From JAWXUT01 sp044426075 (GTDB lineage: Bacteria; Bacillota; Clostridia; Christensenellales; DTU072), in NCBI GenBank assembly GCA_044426075.1, contig JAWXUT010000080.1:1-8029 (forward strand): a DNA stretch of 8,029 nucleotides. Direction: 5' to 3'. The notes below the pieces were generated by a model, which worked only from the letters and a program-made list of their open reading frames with translations, did not search any database and had not been told where the DNA came from. The position numbers and the translations under genes were made by a program. This document shows positions 1 through 5,778 of the stretch, in pieces (positions within the stretch are counted from its first letter, which is position 1; each line of letters starts with the position of its first letter).

Positions 1-209
1 TACAAATGCAAGCATTTGGCTAGATAAATCTAGCAATAGCACCGATATATTACACTCAGCTGTCCGAAAATGCACTTCGTGCGCTTTCTCCCCGCTTCAT
101 ATAATATTACTTCAACCCAACGGGTTCGCGGGCGGATGGATTCAGCCCCTACGATTTTATGATTTATTCGTGGCACGGATAACTGCGCGGATACTGTGGC
201 AGTTGTATA
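1..209. other. Non-coding left flank with short inverted repeats
   Basis: I find no credible gene here. Short perfect inverted repeats are visible: AAATGC-AA-GCATTT (4-17), GCTAGAT-AA-ATCTAGC (19-34), GCAC-TTC-GTGC (72-82) and AACCC-AAC-GGGTT (114-126). None is followed by a clear T-tract on either strand, so I do not call a rho-independent terminator for the gntR gene that ends at 210. The stretch probably contains the 3' untranslated region of gntR and whatever ends the neighbouring unit. Confidence 0.5.
127..155. repeat. G+C-rich near-palindromic block, possible dispersed intergenic element
   Basis: In an otherwise AT-rich spacer there is a G+C-rich block in which GGGC (130-133) pairs with GCCC (145-148), with an interrupted stem between them. 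On the minus strand it reads CGTAGGGGCTGAATCC followed by a run ending in CCGCCCGCG. This resembles the CGTAGGGGC...GCCCGCG intergenic elements I associate with many uncultured clostridial genomes. That link is from memory. Only one copy lies in this window, so repetition cannot be shown here. It sits downstream of the gntR gene and just inside an AACCC-AAC-GGGTT hairpin (114-126). Confidence 0.35.
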
Positions 210-944
210 TTAATATATCAAATGGGTGCCAACTGTGGTATCTATAATAAGTTGATGTATTTGTGCTATTGCGGATTCGGGGGCTTTGTTGTGGAGCGCA
301 TTTAGGATTGCACGGGCGTGCTCTTTTAGTAGGGCGGAGGTGTATAATTTTAAATACCTTGCCCAAAGGTTGCTGATTGGTTGCTTGAATGAATTGTACA
401 TAAGCGAGGTTATTGTGTTGCCAGAAATCTCACATAATTTGCTGTAAAATTCAAATAGATATTCGGTGCAAAATACGCAATTGTTAGAAATACAACTGGA
501 GTTGCAGTTGCAATTATTTTCAAATTTTTCTAGTATTTTAGATAATTCACAATAGTCATCTTCTTGCAGCGTATTGCCTATTAGGGATACCGTAAGTGTA
601 TCTATGGCACCCTTAATTTCAATTAATGATTTAACTTCTGTTGCAATTGCTAGCAGTGTTTCATCACTAAAATTGTAACTACTAAAGTTCATAAGTGCAG
701 TTACGGTGTGAATGTTGCCGCGCTGAATATAGTTGTTTACATATGACCCTACTCGGGGCACTATGCTTATAAATCCGTCGTTTGCAAGCTTTATTAATCC
801 GCGATTTATTACCCCGCGTGACACGTGGAAGCGTTCGGCTAATTCACGTTCCGTTGGCATCTTTGTGCCAAATTTTATCTCACCCGATAGAATTTCATTT
901 GTTATTGTTGTAACAAAGTTGTCTTTTAATGTTTCTTTTGCCAT
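210..944 (-). CDS. GntR-family (FadR-like) transcriptional regulator with cysteine-rich effector domain
   Basis: This 244-aa protein is a probable DNA-binding repressor of the divergent operon. Residues about 10-70 form a GntR winged helix-turn-helix: GEIKFGTKMPTERELAERF, then HVSRGVINRGL and a wing with RVGSYV. Residues about 90-240 are all-helical and resemble an FCD effector domain, with the eH...H pattern kept at His209 and His229. The usual FH position near residues 165-180 lacks the histidine (EFYSKLCEISGN). Instead, five cysteines cluster at 145, 147, 151, 156 and 159 (CxCx3Cx4CxxC), with more at 132 and 171. This suggests a metal, Fe-S or thiol-sensing variant (inference). The start is supported by AAGGGG 5 bases upstream on the minus strand (950-955). 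The gene is divergent from the plus-strand operon across a 263-base control region, the usual arrangement for a local, autoregulated repressor. Effector unknown. Confidence 0.93.
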   Translation of the reverse strand: MAKETLKDNFVTTITNEILSGEIKFGTKMPTERELAERFHVSRGVINRGLIKLANDGFISIVPRVGSYVNNYIQRGNIHTVTALMNFSSYNFSDETLLAIATEVKSLIEIKGAIDTLTVSLIGNTLQEDDYCELSKILEKFENNCNCNSSCISNNCVFCTEYLFEFYSKLCEISGNTITSLMYNSFKQPISNLWARYLKLYTSALLKEHARAILNALHNKAPESAIAQIHQLIIDTTVGTHLIY

Positions 945-989
945 AAATACCCCTTGTGCCTATTAATGCAATACCTAATTTTTTTCTTT

Positions 990-1008
990 TGTATATCATT
1001 TTTATACA
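990..1008. promoter_or_regulatory. Inverted repeat TGTATA-N7-TATACA, possible operator of gntR
   Basis: A perfect 6-bp inverted repeat with a 7-base spacer lies just downstream of the predicted gntR -10, about where transcription would begin. GntR-family operators are often GT/AC-type palindromes, so this could be an autoregulatory site. The region is AT-rich, and a chance occurrence is possible. Confidence 0.35.
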
Positions 1009-1011
1009 CAC

Positions 1012-1040
1012 ATTATACCGCTATTTTTTGGATAAAGCAA
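1012..1040 (-). promoter_or_regulatory. Candidate promoter of the gntR gene
   Basis: On the minus strand, TTGCTT (1040-1035) is separated by 17 bases from a perfect TATAAT (1017-1012), giving a sigma-A-type promoter with a good -10 and a weak -35. ATACC pentamers overlap both hexamers (1015-1019 and 1040-1044), which would fit autoregulation by a repressor bound there. Predicted by pattern only. Confidence 0.5.
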
Positions 1041-1052
1041 TACCTTTTTGTA

Positions 1053-1078
1053 ATCTGGTACATAATTTGATACCAGAT
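1053..1078. promoter_or_regulatory. Perfect inverted repeat ATCTGGTA-N10-TACCAGAT, candidate operator
   Basis: Eight-base perfect arms (1053-1060 and 1071-1078) flank a 10-base AT-rich spacer in the middle of the divergent control region, 21 bases upstream of the operon -35. The arms contain TGGT/ACCA half-sites like those of FadR-subfamily GntR operators, although the 10-base spacing is much wider than the usual 3-base centre. It is the strongest palindrome in the control region and the best candidate for binding by the adjacent GntR protein. Confidence 0.55.
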
Positions 1079-1099
1079 GACCTAAATTTCAATTCACTA

Positions 1100-1128
1100 T
1101 TGACCGACATACCAATATGTGTTAATAT
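1100..1128 (+). promoter_or_regulatory. Candidate promoter of the cooC-led operon
   Basis: TTGACC (1100-1105), a 17-base spacer and TAATAT (1123-1128) preceded by TGT (1120-1122, an extended -10) form a convincing sigma-A-type promoter about 80 bases upstream of the first gene. The spacer contains an ACATA-CCAA-TATGT inverted repeat (1107-1120) and an ATACC pentamer (1109-1113), so a repressor could bind between the two hexamers. Predicted from sequence only. Confidence 0.6.
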
Positions 1129-1207
1129 TTAAGTAATAAATATATTAATACTTTGTTATTAATTAAACAAGGGTGTTTAAGGCAGAGTATGTTGCAAGGA
1201 GGCTTTC

Positions 1208-1969
1208 ATGGATAATGTAGTTATCACAGTTGCTGGCAAGGGTGGTGTAGGCAAAACGTCTATATCTGCGTGCATTGTGCGCGAGCTTGTAAAAACTAAA
1301 AAGAATGCCCGTATTCTTGCAATAGATGCCGACCCCGCAGTGGGGCTTGCAACGGCGCTTAATGTTGAAGTTAAGTATACTCTTGATGATATTAGAAAAG
1401 AAATTGTGGCTTCGGGTGAAGGCGACAAGACAAAAAAGAAGGCAATAGAGCTACTTCAAGAGTCAAAATTTAGAATTATAGATGCAATAGTAGAGTGTGA
1501 AGGATACAATTTTATCGCGGTGGGCAGACCCGAGACCGCAGGTTGTTATTGCAGTGTAAACAGTTATTTGAAAGATGTTATTTCATTAATTGCAAACGAG
1601 TTTGATTATGTTGTTATTGACGGTGAAGCGGGCATTGAGCAAGTTAACCGCCGAGTTATGGAAGATGTGACGCATCTTATTTTAGTAACCGACCAAAGCA
1701 AAAAAGGTATGGGGGTTGTAAAGACCATAAAGAAGGTGGCAGATGAGTTGGTTATTTATAAAGAAATCGGCATAATAGTCAACAGAATGTACGACCCTAG
1801 CATGTTAGAATATTTAGATTCTGACGGAATAGAAATACTATCGTGCGTAGCAGAAGATAAAGGCTTGTTGATTTGCGACACAAAAGGCGAGAGCATAATG
1901 AATTTGAGTGATGATTCAAAGCTAGTAGCGGGTGTAAAAGAAGCACTTGCAAAAATTATTAAGGAATAA
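1208..1969 (+). CDS. cooC: CooC/AcsF-type nickel-insertion ATPase (MinD/ParA fold)
   Basis: This 253-aa P-loop ATPase matches the usual length of CooC. CooC and AcsF proteins are cytoplasmic dimers that use ATP to load nickel into CO dehydrogenase or acetyl-CoA synthase. The deviant Walker A is AGKGGVGKTS (residues 9-18, signature lysine near 11), switch I is DADPA (40-44) and switch II is DGEAGIEQ (138-145). The diagnostic Ni(II)-binding CxC is present as GCYCSVNSYL, with Cys113 and Cys115. A strong AAGGAGG (1196-1202) lies 5 bases before the ATG. It is the first gene of the operon and is separated from the next by a 54-base AT-only spacer. No CO dehydrogenase gene is in the window. The ACS-like gene at 5778 is the only visible possible client, which favours an AcsF-like role (inference). 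A general MinD-type maturation ATPase is the alternative, but the CxC motif argues for nickel. Confidence 0.92.
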   Translation: MDNVVITVAGKGGVGKTSISACIVRELVKTKKNARILAIDADPAVGLATALNVEVKYTLDDIRKEIVASGEGDKTKKKAIELLQESKFRIIDAIVECEGYNFIAVGRPETAGCYCSVNSYLKDVISLIANEFDYVVIDGEAGIEQVNRRVMEDVTHLILVTDQSKKGMGVVKTIKKVADELVIYKEIGIIVNRMYDPSMLEYLDSDGIEILSCVAEDKGLLICDTKGESIMNLSDDSKLVAGVKEALAKIIKE

Positions 1970-2023
1970 TTATATTCAATATATTATATATCAAAATTAT
2001 AACAAAAAATAAAGGAGGAAGCA

Positions 2024-3235
2024 ATGAAAGATTTAAAGCATTTGTATTACTTTGAAAACTTACTAAAAGACGCGAACAACGATTTAGTAAGGCAAGCAAC
2101 AGCTGATGGCAAAATAGCTGTGGGCTATACTTGTTATCATATGCCAGAAGTATTACTAAATCTTGGCGACTGTTTTTCTGTTAGATTAAGAGCGCCACGC
2201 ACGGGTTCTATGGAAGTATCCACATATTATATGTCAAACGCGACATGTGAATATGCAAAAGCTCTATTAGAACGCGGATTAGAAGGGGGCTACAAGTTTC
2301 TTGACTGTATGGCGGGCGTTGATGTATGCGAGTGTATGAACAGAAGTATGGAAAATATGGAGCTTTTGGGCATAGAAGACAAAGAGAAAGAGGGATTTTT
2401 CTGGTGTAATTTAGACGCGCCTTGTTCTGATGATGAAGACTGCGTGTTGCATTTAAAAGACCAAGTTACAACAAAGGTTCTAAACAAGCTAGAAGCAAAC
2501 TATAAAGTTGATATTAGCGATGCAGAAATCCGCAAAGCTGTTGCAAAGCACAACAAAATTTGCAAGTTGATAACTGAAATTGGCAATTTTAGAAAACTAG
2601 ATAATCCAACAATAACGGGATATGAGTTCCATATTTTGACCCTTGCGACTTATTGTTGTCCTAAAGATTTAATCATAAACGAGCTTGAAGAAACACTAGA
2701 AGAGCTAAAAACAAGAGAAGCCGATGCAAAGAAAAACTTCCGCGCAAAGGTGGTTGTTGTGGGTTCTGAAATTGATGACCCCGAGCTTATCGCACTAATT
2801 GAAGAATCTGGTGCAATGGTTGTTGCAGATAGGTTCTGTTATGGCAGCGTGCCAGGTAGGCAAGAAATTGTGCTTACTGATGACGAAGATGTATTAACGC
2901 AAGTATGCAGAAATTATCTTGAAACAAACCTATGTGTGCGCCACTGTGCAAAACACAAGGTGCAAAAACGCCTAGACACTGTTGCTGAACTAAAAGAAGC
3001 ATATGGTGCCGACGGCATTATATATGAACAAATCAAGTTCTGTACATATTGGTCATATGAAAGGGCTCTTGCTAGCCACATTATGAATGAGGAATACAAT
3101 ATTCCTACATTATCAATTGACCGCCCTTATATGTCAAGAACAAGCGGACAGCTTCGTACAAGGGTGCAAGCGTTTGTTGAGAGCATAGAAATCAAAAAGA
3201 TTAAAGCAAAAAAAGCAAAAAAGGGGGGTAAGTGA
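2024..3235 (+). CDS. 2-hydroxyacyl-CoA dehydratase / benzoyl-CoA reductase-type subunit (HgdB/BcrC-like, smaller subunit)
   Basis: This 403-aa protein has the dehydratase component D fold, which binds a [4Fe-4S] cluster and receives ATP-driven electrons from an activator. The family opening motif reads GYTCYHMPEVLLN (residues 34-46), followed by Cys75, Cys95 and a VCEC pair (102, 104). A second Rossmann-like half begins at KVVVVGSEIDDPELIALIEE (242-261) with GAMVVADRFC. The family ending YEQIKFCTYWSYE (Cys340), then IPTLSIDRPYM and RTRVQAFVE, is intact. By position, Cys75, one of Cys95/102/104 and Cys340 are the likely cluster ligands. It is unusually cysteine-rich. The C-terminus is a lysine-rich tail (IKKIKAKKAKKGGK). 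AAAGGAGG (2011-2018) supports the start. The next gene begins one base after the stop. Substrate class cannot be told: dehydration, ring reduction or double-cubane-type small-molecule reduction all use this fold. Confidence 0.9.
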   Translation: MKDLKHLYYFENLLKDANNDLVRQATADGKIAVGYTCYHMPEVLLNLGDCFSVRLRAPRTGSMEVSTYYMSNATCEYAKALLERGLEGGYKFLDCMAGVDVCECMNRSMENMELLGIEDKEKEGFFWCNLDAPCSDDEDCVLHLKDQVTTKVLNKLEANYKVDISDAEIRKAVAKHNKICKLITEIGNFRKLDNPTITGYEFHILTLATYCCPKDLIINELEETLEELKTREADAKKNFRAKVVVVGSEIDDPELIALIEESGAMVVADRFCYGSVPGRQEIVLTDDEDVLTQVCRNYLETNLCVRHCAKHKVQKRLDTVAELKEAYGADGIIYEQIKFCTYWSYERALASHIMNEEYNIPTLSIDRPYMSRTSGQLRTRVQAFVESIEIKKIKAKKAKKGGK

Positions 3236-3236
3236 T

Positions 3237-4799
3237 ATGGCATACAATCCTAAAACTGGCAAAGGCCTAGGCGATATGTATTCTGGCGATATGCGTTGCA
3301 CCAAAAAGCGTGAATGGAGAGGGTTTAAAGACACAATGTACGACTTTTTCCGTTGGTTGAGGGTGCTAGCTATGCTTGGCATGAAGATAGGCACAGTGCT
3401 TCCTCAATTTGCAAAAGCGGTGTTTAGATATCGTTGGGCGATTTCATATGTAACTGCGCCCGCGTTTGTAGACAGACACACAATTGGTCTTCGTGGCAAA
3501 GAGTTAAGATATTGCCATTTGCAATTTTTCGCTGTATTAGAAAACTCAACACAACTTATGGTTGATATCTTAAAGCGTGATGAAAACGTAAACGGAAAAT
3601 CCAAAAAGGCGGCGGCTCTGCGTGAGAAAACTGTTATCTTTGATGAGATGATGCCTATACAACTTATGAACGGCTTCCCAACTCTAAAAGGAATAACTAT
3701 ACAAATGGTTCCTATATTTTTGGCGGGTGAGGTTGACCAAAACGCAAATATGTATTATATTGATGCTATTGAGCACTATGGTTTGGCGCCCGACGTGTGC
3801 CCTCTTCCAGCAGCGGAAGCAGGGTGTTGTGTAGTTGACGATTATCCTCGTGTGGGTAGAGCCTATGTTTCAAGCAGTATGCCTTGTGACGGTTCAATTG
3901 CGTCAACAATGTACTCTGATAGATACTTCAACTTGCCTTCGTATCAAGTTACACCACCTCAACGATTCAATGAAGATGCCGTGCAAGAATATGCGGTTAA
4001 AAATCTATGGGGCTGTGTGGAGTTTATTGAAAAACAATATGACGTTAAGTTTGATTGGGATGCTTTTTTTGAAGGTGTAAAACGATACAATCAAGAGTCC
4101 GATTATATGATAGAAAAATGGGATGTTAACTGCACACCTTATCCACAAATCTGTGGGGCTGCGCTTGCACTTCACCGTGAATATGAAATGCAAATTGCAA
4201 GTTCGCTTGATCCAAAAATGGTTAAGTACGATGCAAAGGTTAACAAGTTAATGAAAAAAGGATATCAAGAATCCGTTGCTAAAGATGAAAAAACACTATA
4301 TCGTGCAATTGTTTGGTCTTGCCCCGCCCACTACTACAGTAACTTTACATATTGGGCACAAAACTGTTGGGGTATAAAAACTCTTGTTGATATGGAGTGT
4401 ATGCTTGCCTATCACCACTATGACGAGCACGACAAAAAGAAGGTTCTTGTAGATATGGCGCGTGGTTATGAAAGAATGACAATGCGTTCTCACTCAAACG
4501 GCGGATACATAAATGCGCTTGACGAGTGTTGGAAGATGTGCGAAAAGTTTGATGCAAATATCATCTTTATGTACAATCACGTATCTTGCAAAAACTTCGC
4601 TGGGCTTCAAGGATTATTTGAAGAACAAGCAAGAGAGCGCGGGCTTCACCTAATATGGATTGAGCACGATCTAATGGATCCACGCACAGTTTCAAGAAAA
4701 GCTATGCGCGATAGGGTTAACAGATACATGAAAACGGTGTTTAGGGCAGAACCACTTGACCCAACACTAGTTGACTATAACGACGATATTACTTGGTAA
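3237..4799 (+). CDS. 2-hydroxyacyl-CoA dehydratase / benzoyl-CoA reductase-type large subunit with N-terminal extension
   Basis: This 520-aa protein is longer than the usual 370-440 aa of HgdA/HgdB or BcrB/BcrC subunits. Residues about 1-150 form an extension with a hydrophobic, basic stretch near 38-66 (FFRWLRVLAMLGM onward) that could lie along a membrane or a partner. The dehydratase-type domain follows: PIFLAGEV (159-166), a PDVCPLPAAEAGCC segment (Cys188, 197, 198), SSMPCDGS (Cys217) and DWDAFFEGVKRYNQ (273-286). A second half has DANIIFMYNHVSCKNF (Cys451), then LIWIEHDLMDPR, the family ending. Cys188, Cys217 and Cys451 are the most likely cluster ligands (inference from position). The start lies one base after the upstream stop, with a GGGGGG tract (3223-3228) 8 bases before the ATG as ribosome binding site. 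It most likely forms a heterodimer with the 403-aa subunit. It could instead be a separate homodimeric enzyme. Confidence 0.88.
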   Translation: MAYNPKTGKGLGDMYSGDMRCTKKREWRGFKDTMYDFFRWLRVLAMLGMKIGTVLPQFAKAVFRYRWAISYVTAPAFVDRHTIGLRGKELRYCHLQFFAVLENSTQLMVDILKRDENVNGKSKKAAALREKTVIFDEMMPIQLMNGFPTLKGITIQMVPIFLAGEVDQNANMYYIDAIEHYGLAPDVCPLPAAEAGCCVVDDYPRVGRAYVSSSMPCDGSIASTMYSDRYFNLPSYQVTPPQRFNEDAVQEYAVKNLWGCVEFIEKQYDVKFDWDAFFEGVKRYNQESDYMIEKWDVNCTPYPQICGAALALHREYEMQIASSLDPKMVKYDAKVNKLMKKGYQESVAKDEKTLYRAIVWSCPAHYYSNFTYWAQNCWGIKTLVDMECMLAYHHYDEHDKKKVLVDMARGYERMTMRSHSNGGYINALDECWKMCEKFDANIIFMYNHVSCKNFAGLQGLFEEQARERGLHLIWIEHDLMDPRTVSRKAMRDRVNRYMKTVFRAEPLDPTLVDYNDDITW

Positions 4800-4811
4800 G
4801 GAGGATTAAAA

Positions 4812-5609
4812 ATGAAATATTTTGGCGGATGTGATGTAGGTTCTACATATACAAAATGCGTTATCATCGATGAAACTGGCGCGATTGCTAGCGATGTAAC
4901 AATAAGGAGTAAAATCAATTCAGAAATAAGCGCTAAGGCGGCTTTAGAAGAAGCTGTTGCAAAAACTGGCGTGTTGAAATCAATAGCTGACCTATCCTAT
5001 TTAATAGGTACGGGTTATGGCAGAAACAAAGTTCCTCAAGCGGGCGAAAACATAAGTGAAATTTCTTGCCACGCAATGGGCGTACACGTAACCAACCCCG
5101 ATGTAAAAGCGGTAATTGATATCGGCGGACAAGATATTAAAGGTATAGCAGTTGACACCGACGGCACTGTTAAAGCGTTTTCAATGAACGATAAATGCGC
5201 TGCGGGCACAGGTAGGTTCTTTGAAGCTATGGCACGTGCGTTTGAAATCACACTAGACGAGTTTTCACAATTGTCATTGTCAGCTAAAAATGCAATTCCA
5301 ATCACCGCACAATGCACAGTTTTCGCGGAGTCTGAAGTTATCACACTAGTTGGTGAAGGCCAACCTCGTGACGAGATTGCAGCGGGTATTCAAGCTTCAG
5401 TTGCAAAAAGATGTTTTGTTATGGCTAAAAAAGCGGGTGCAAAAGACAATGTAACACTAACTGGTGGTTGCGCTAAAAATATGGGTCTAAAGAAGGCAAT
5501 TGAGCAAGTTCTTAGAATTAAGGTTGTTGACCTTGCAGTTGATCCACAATTAATGGGCGCACTTGGTGCTGCGGAATACGCTCGCCAAAAGGGTATGGAT
5601 AAGGAGTAA
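4812..5609 (+). CDS. ATP-dependent activator of 2-hydroxyacyl-CoA dehydratase-type enzymes (HgdC/BadF/BcrA family)
   Basis: This 265-aa protein matches the about 260 aa of HgdC. Such activators are ASKHA-fold homodimers with one [4Fe-4S] cluster at the subunit interface. They couple ATP hydrolysis to injection of one very low-potential electron into the dehydratase or reductase. Visible motifs are the phosphate-1 loop GCDVGSTYTK (6-15), DIGGQDIK (103-110), NDKCAAGTGRFFE with cluster Cys129, AQCTVFAESEV with cluster Cys168, the adenosine motif TGGCAKN (217-223) and DPQLMGALGAAEYA (244-257). All expected functional residues appear intact. AAGGAGG (4798-4804) overlaps the upstream stop and lies 7 bases before the ATG. 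A single activator following two dehydratase-fold genes implies a complete activatable enzyme. An oxidoreductase that recharges the cluster (ferredoxin or flavodoxin) is not encoded here. Confidence 0.95.
   Translation: MKYFGGCDVGSTYTKCVIIDETGAIASDVTIRSKINSEISAKAALEEAVAKTGVLKSIADLSYLIGTGYGRNKVPQAGENISEISCHAMGVHVTNPDVKAVIDIGGQDIKGIAVDTDGTVKAFSMNDKCAAGTGRFFEAMARAFEITLDEFSQLSLSAKNAIPITAQCTVFAESEVITLVGEGQPRDEIAAGIQASVAKRCFVMAKKAGAKDNVTLTGGCAKNMGLKKAIEQVLRIKVVDLAVDPQLMGALGAAEYARQKGMDKE
5601..5606 (+). promoter_or_regulatory. Ribosome binding site fixing the start of the 54-aa gene
   Basis: AAGGAG lies 7 bases before the ATG at 5614 and overlaps the end of the activator gene. An in-frame ATG further upstream at 5563 has no such site and would add 17 residues translated from inside the activator gene, so 5614 is preferred. 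Confidence 0.8.
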
Positions 5610-5613
5610 TATT

Positions 5614-5778
5614 ATGGCTTGGTATTGGATATTAGCAATAGTAGTTGCATCAATCGTGGGATTATTCGCAATATTGTTTGCAGTTTATATCACAAATTCT
5701 GATATGAAATTGGTGCAAGTGTTGTATAATAAAGTAATCGGTTATCACGATAAAAAAGAAGTGGAAGAAAAACTTTAA
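5614..5778 (+). CDS. Small single-span membrane protein (54 aa), unknown function
   Basis: I do not recognise a family. The protein begins MAWYWILAIVVASIVGLFAI and stays hydrophobic to about residue 26, giving one transmembrane helix. A charged, probably amphipathic cytoplasmic tail follows (VQVLYNKVIGYHDKKEVEEKL region). With no charges before the helix and several lysines after it, the positive-inside rule predicts N-out, C-in. No signal peptidase site or lipobox cysteine is seen. The AAGGAG at 5601 supports the start. It lies 4 bases after the activator stop, and its TAA overlaps the next ATG by one base (TAATG), so it is translationally coupled to the ACS-like gene. Its place inside the operon suggests that it anchors or organises the complex at the membrane. 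This role is inferred from position alone. Confidence 0.75.
   Translation: MAWYWILAIVVASIVGLFAILFAVYITNSDMKLVQVLYNKVIGYHDKKEVEEKL

Larger units (their letters stand above)
947..1113 (+). repeat. Recurrent ATACC / GCAATACCT motif in the divergent control region
   Basis: ATACC occurs in the same orientation at 947-951, 971-975, 1015-1019, 1040-1044, 1070-1074 and 1109-1113, and once inverted as TGGTA at 1056-1060. Two copies extend to the identical 9-mer GCAATACCT at 968-976 and 1037-1045. The copies coincide with the gntR ribosome binding site, the gntR -10 and -35, the large palindrome and the operon promoter spacer. This density in about 170 bases suggests half-sites for a regulator, possibly the GntR protein. 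Confidence 0.4.

Noticed and set aside
181..204. AACTGC-N12-GCAGTT inverted repeat as a terminator for gntR
   Set aside because: The stem is short, the loop long, and no T-tract follows on the minus strand.
157..366. 69-aa minus-strand open frame overlapping the 3' end of gntR
   Set aside because: It overlaps the well-supported GntR frame on the same strand, has no ribosome binding site and has a low-complexity, non-protein-like composition.
733..966. 77-aa plus-strand open frame opposite the start of gntR
   Set aside because: It is antisense to the conserved winged-helix coding region and has no recognisable domain.
1177..1428. 83-aa minus-strand open frame opposite the start of cooC
   Set aside because: It is a shadow of the conserved P-loop region; serine/threonine-rich translation typical of antisense frames.
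1970..2023. Internal promoter or attenuator in the AT-only spacer between cooC and the next gene
   Set aside because: TATAAT-like strings occur by chance in such composition; no matching -35 or stable hairpin is seen.
3835..4080. 81-aa plus-strand open frame inside the large dehydratase-fold gene
   Set aside because: It overlaps the conserved cysteine-bearing region of the 520-aa protein in another frame and shows no domain of its own.
5036..5344. 102-aa minus-strand open frame inside the activator gene
   Set aside because: Fully antisense to the motif-rich core of the activator, with no ribosome binding site or family resemblance.
5563..5778. Longer 71-aa version of the small membrane protein starting at 5563
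   Set aside because: The extra 17 residues would be translated from within the activator gene, with no ribosome binding site; AAGGAG at 5601-5606 points to the ATG at 5614.
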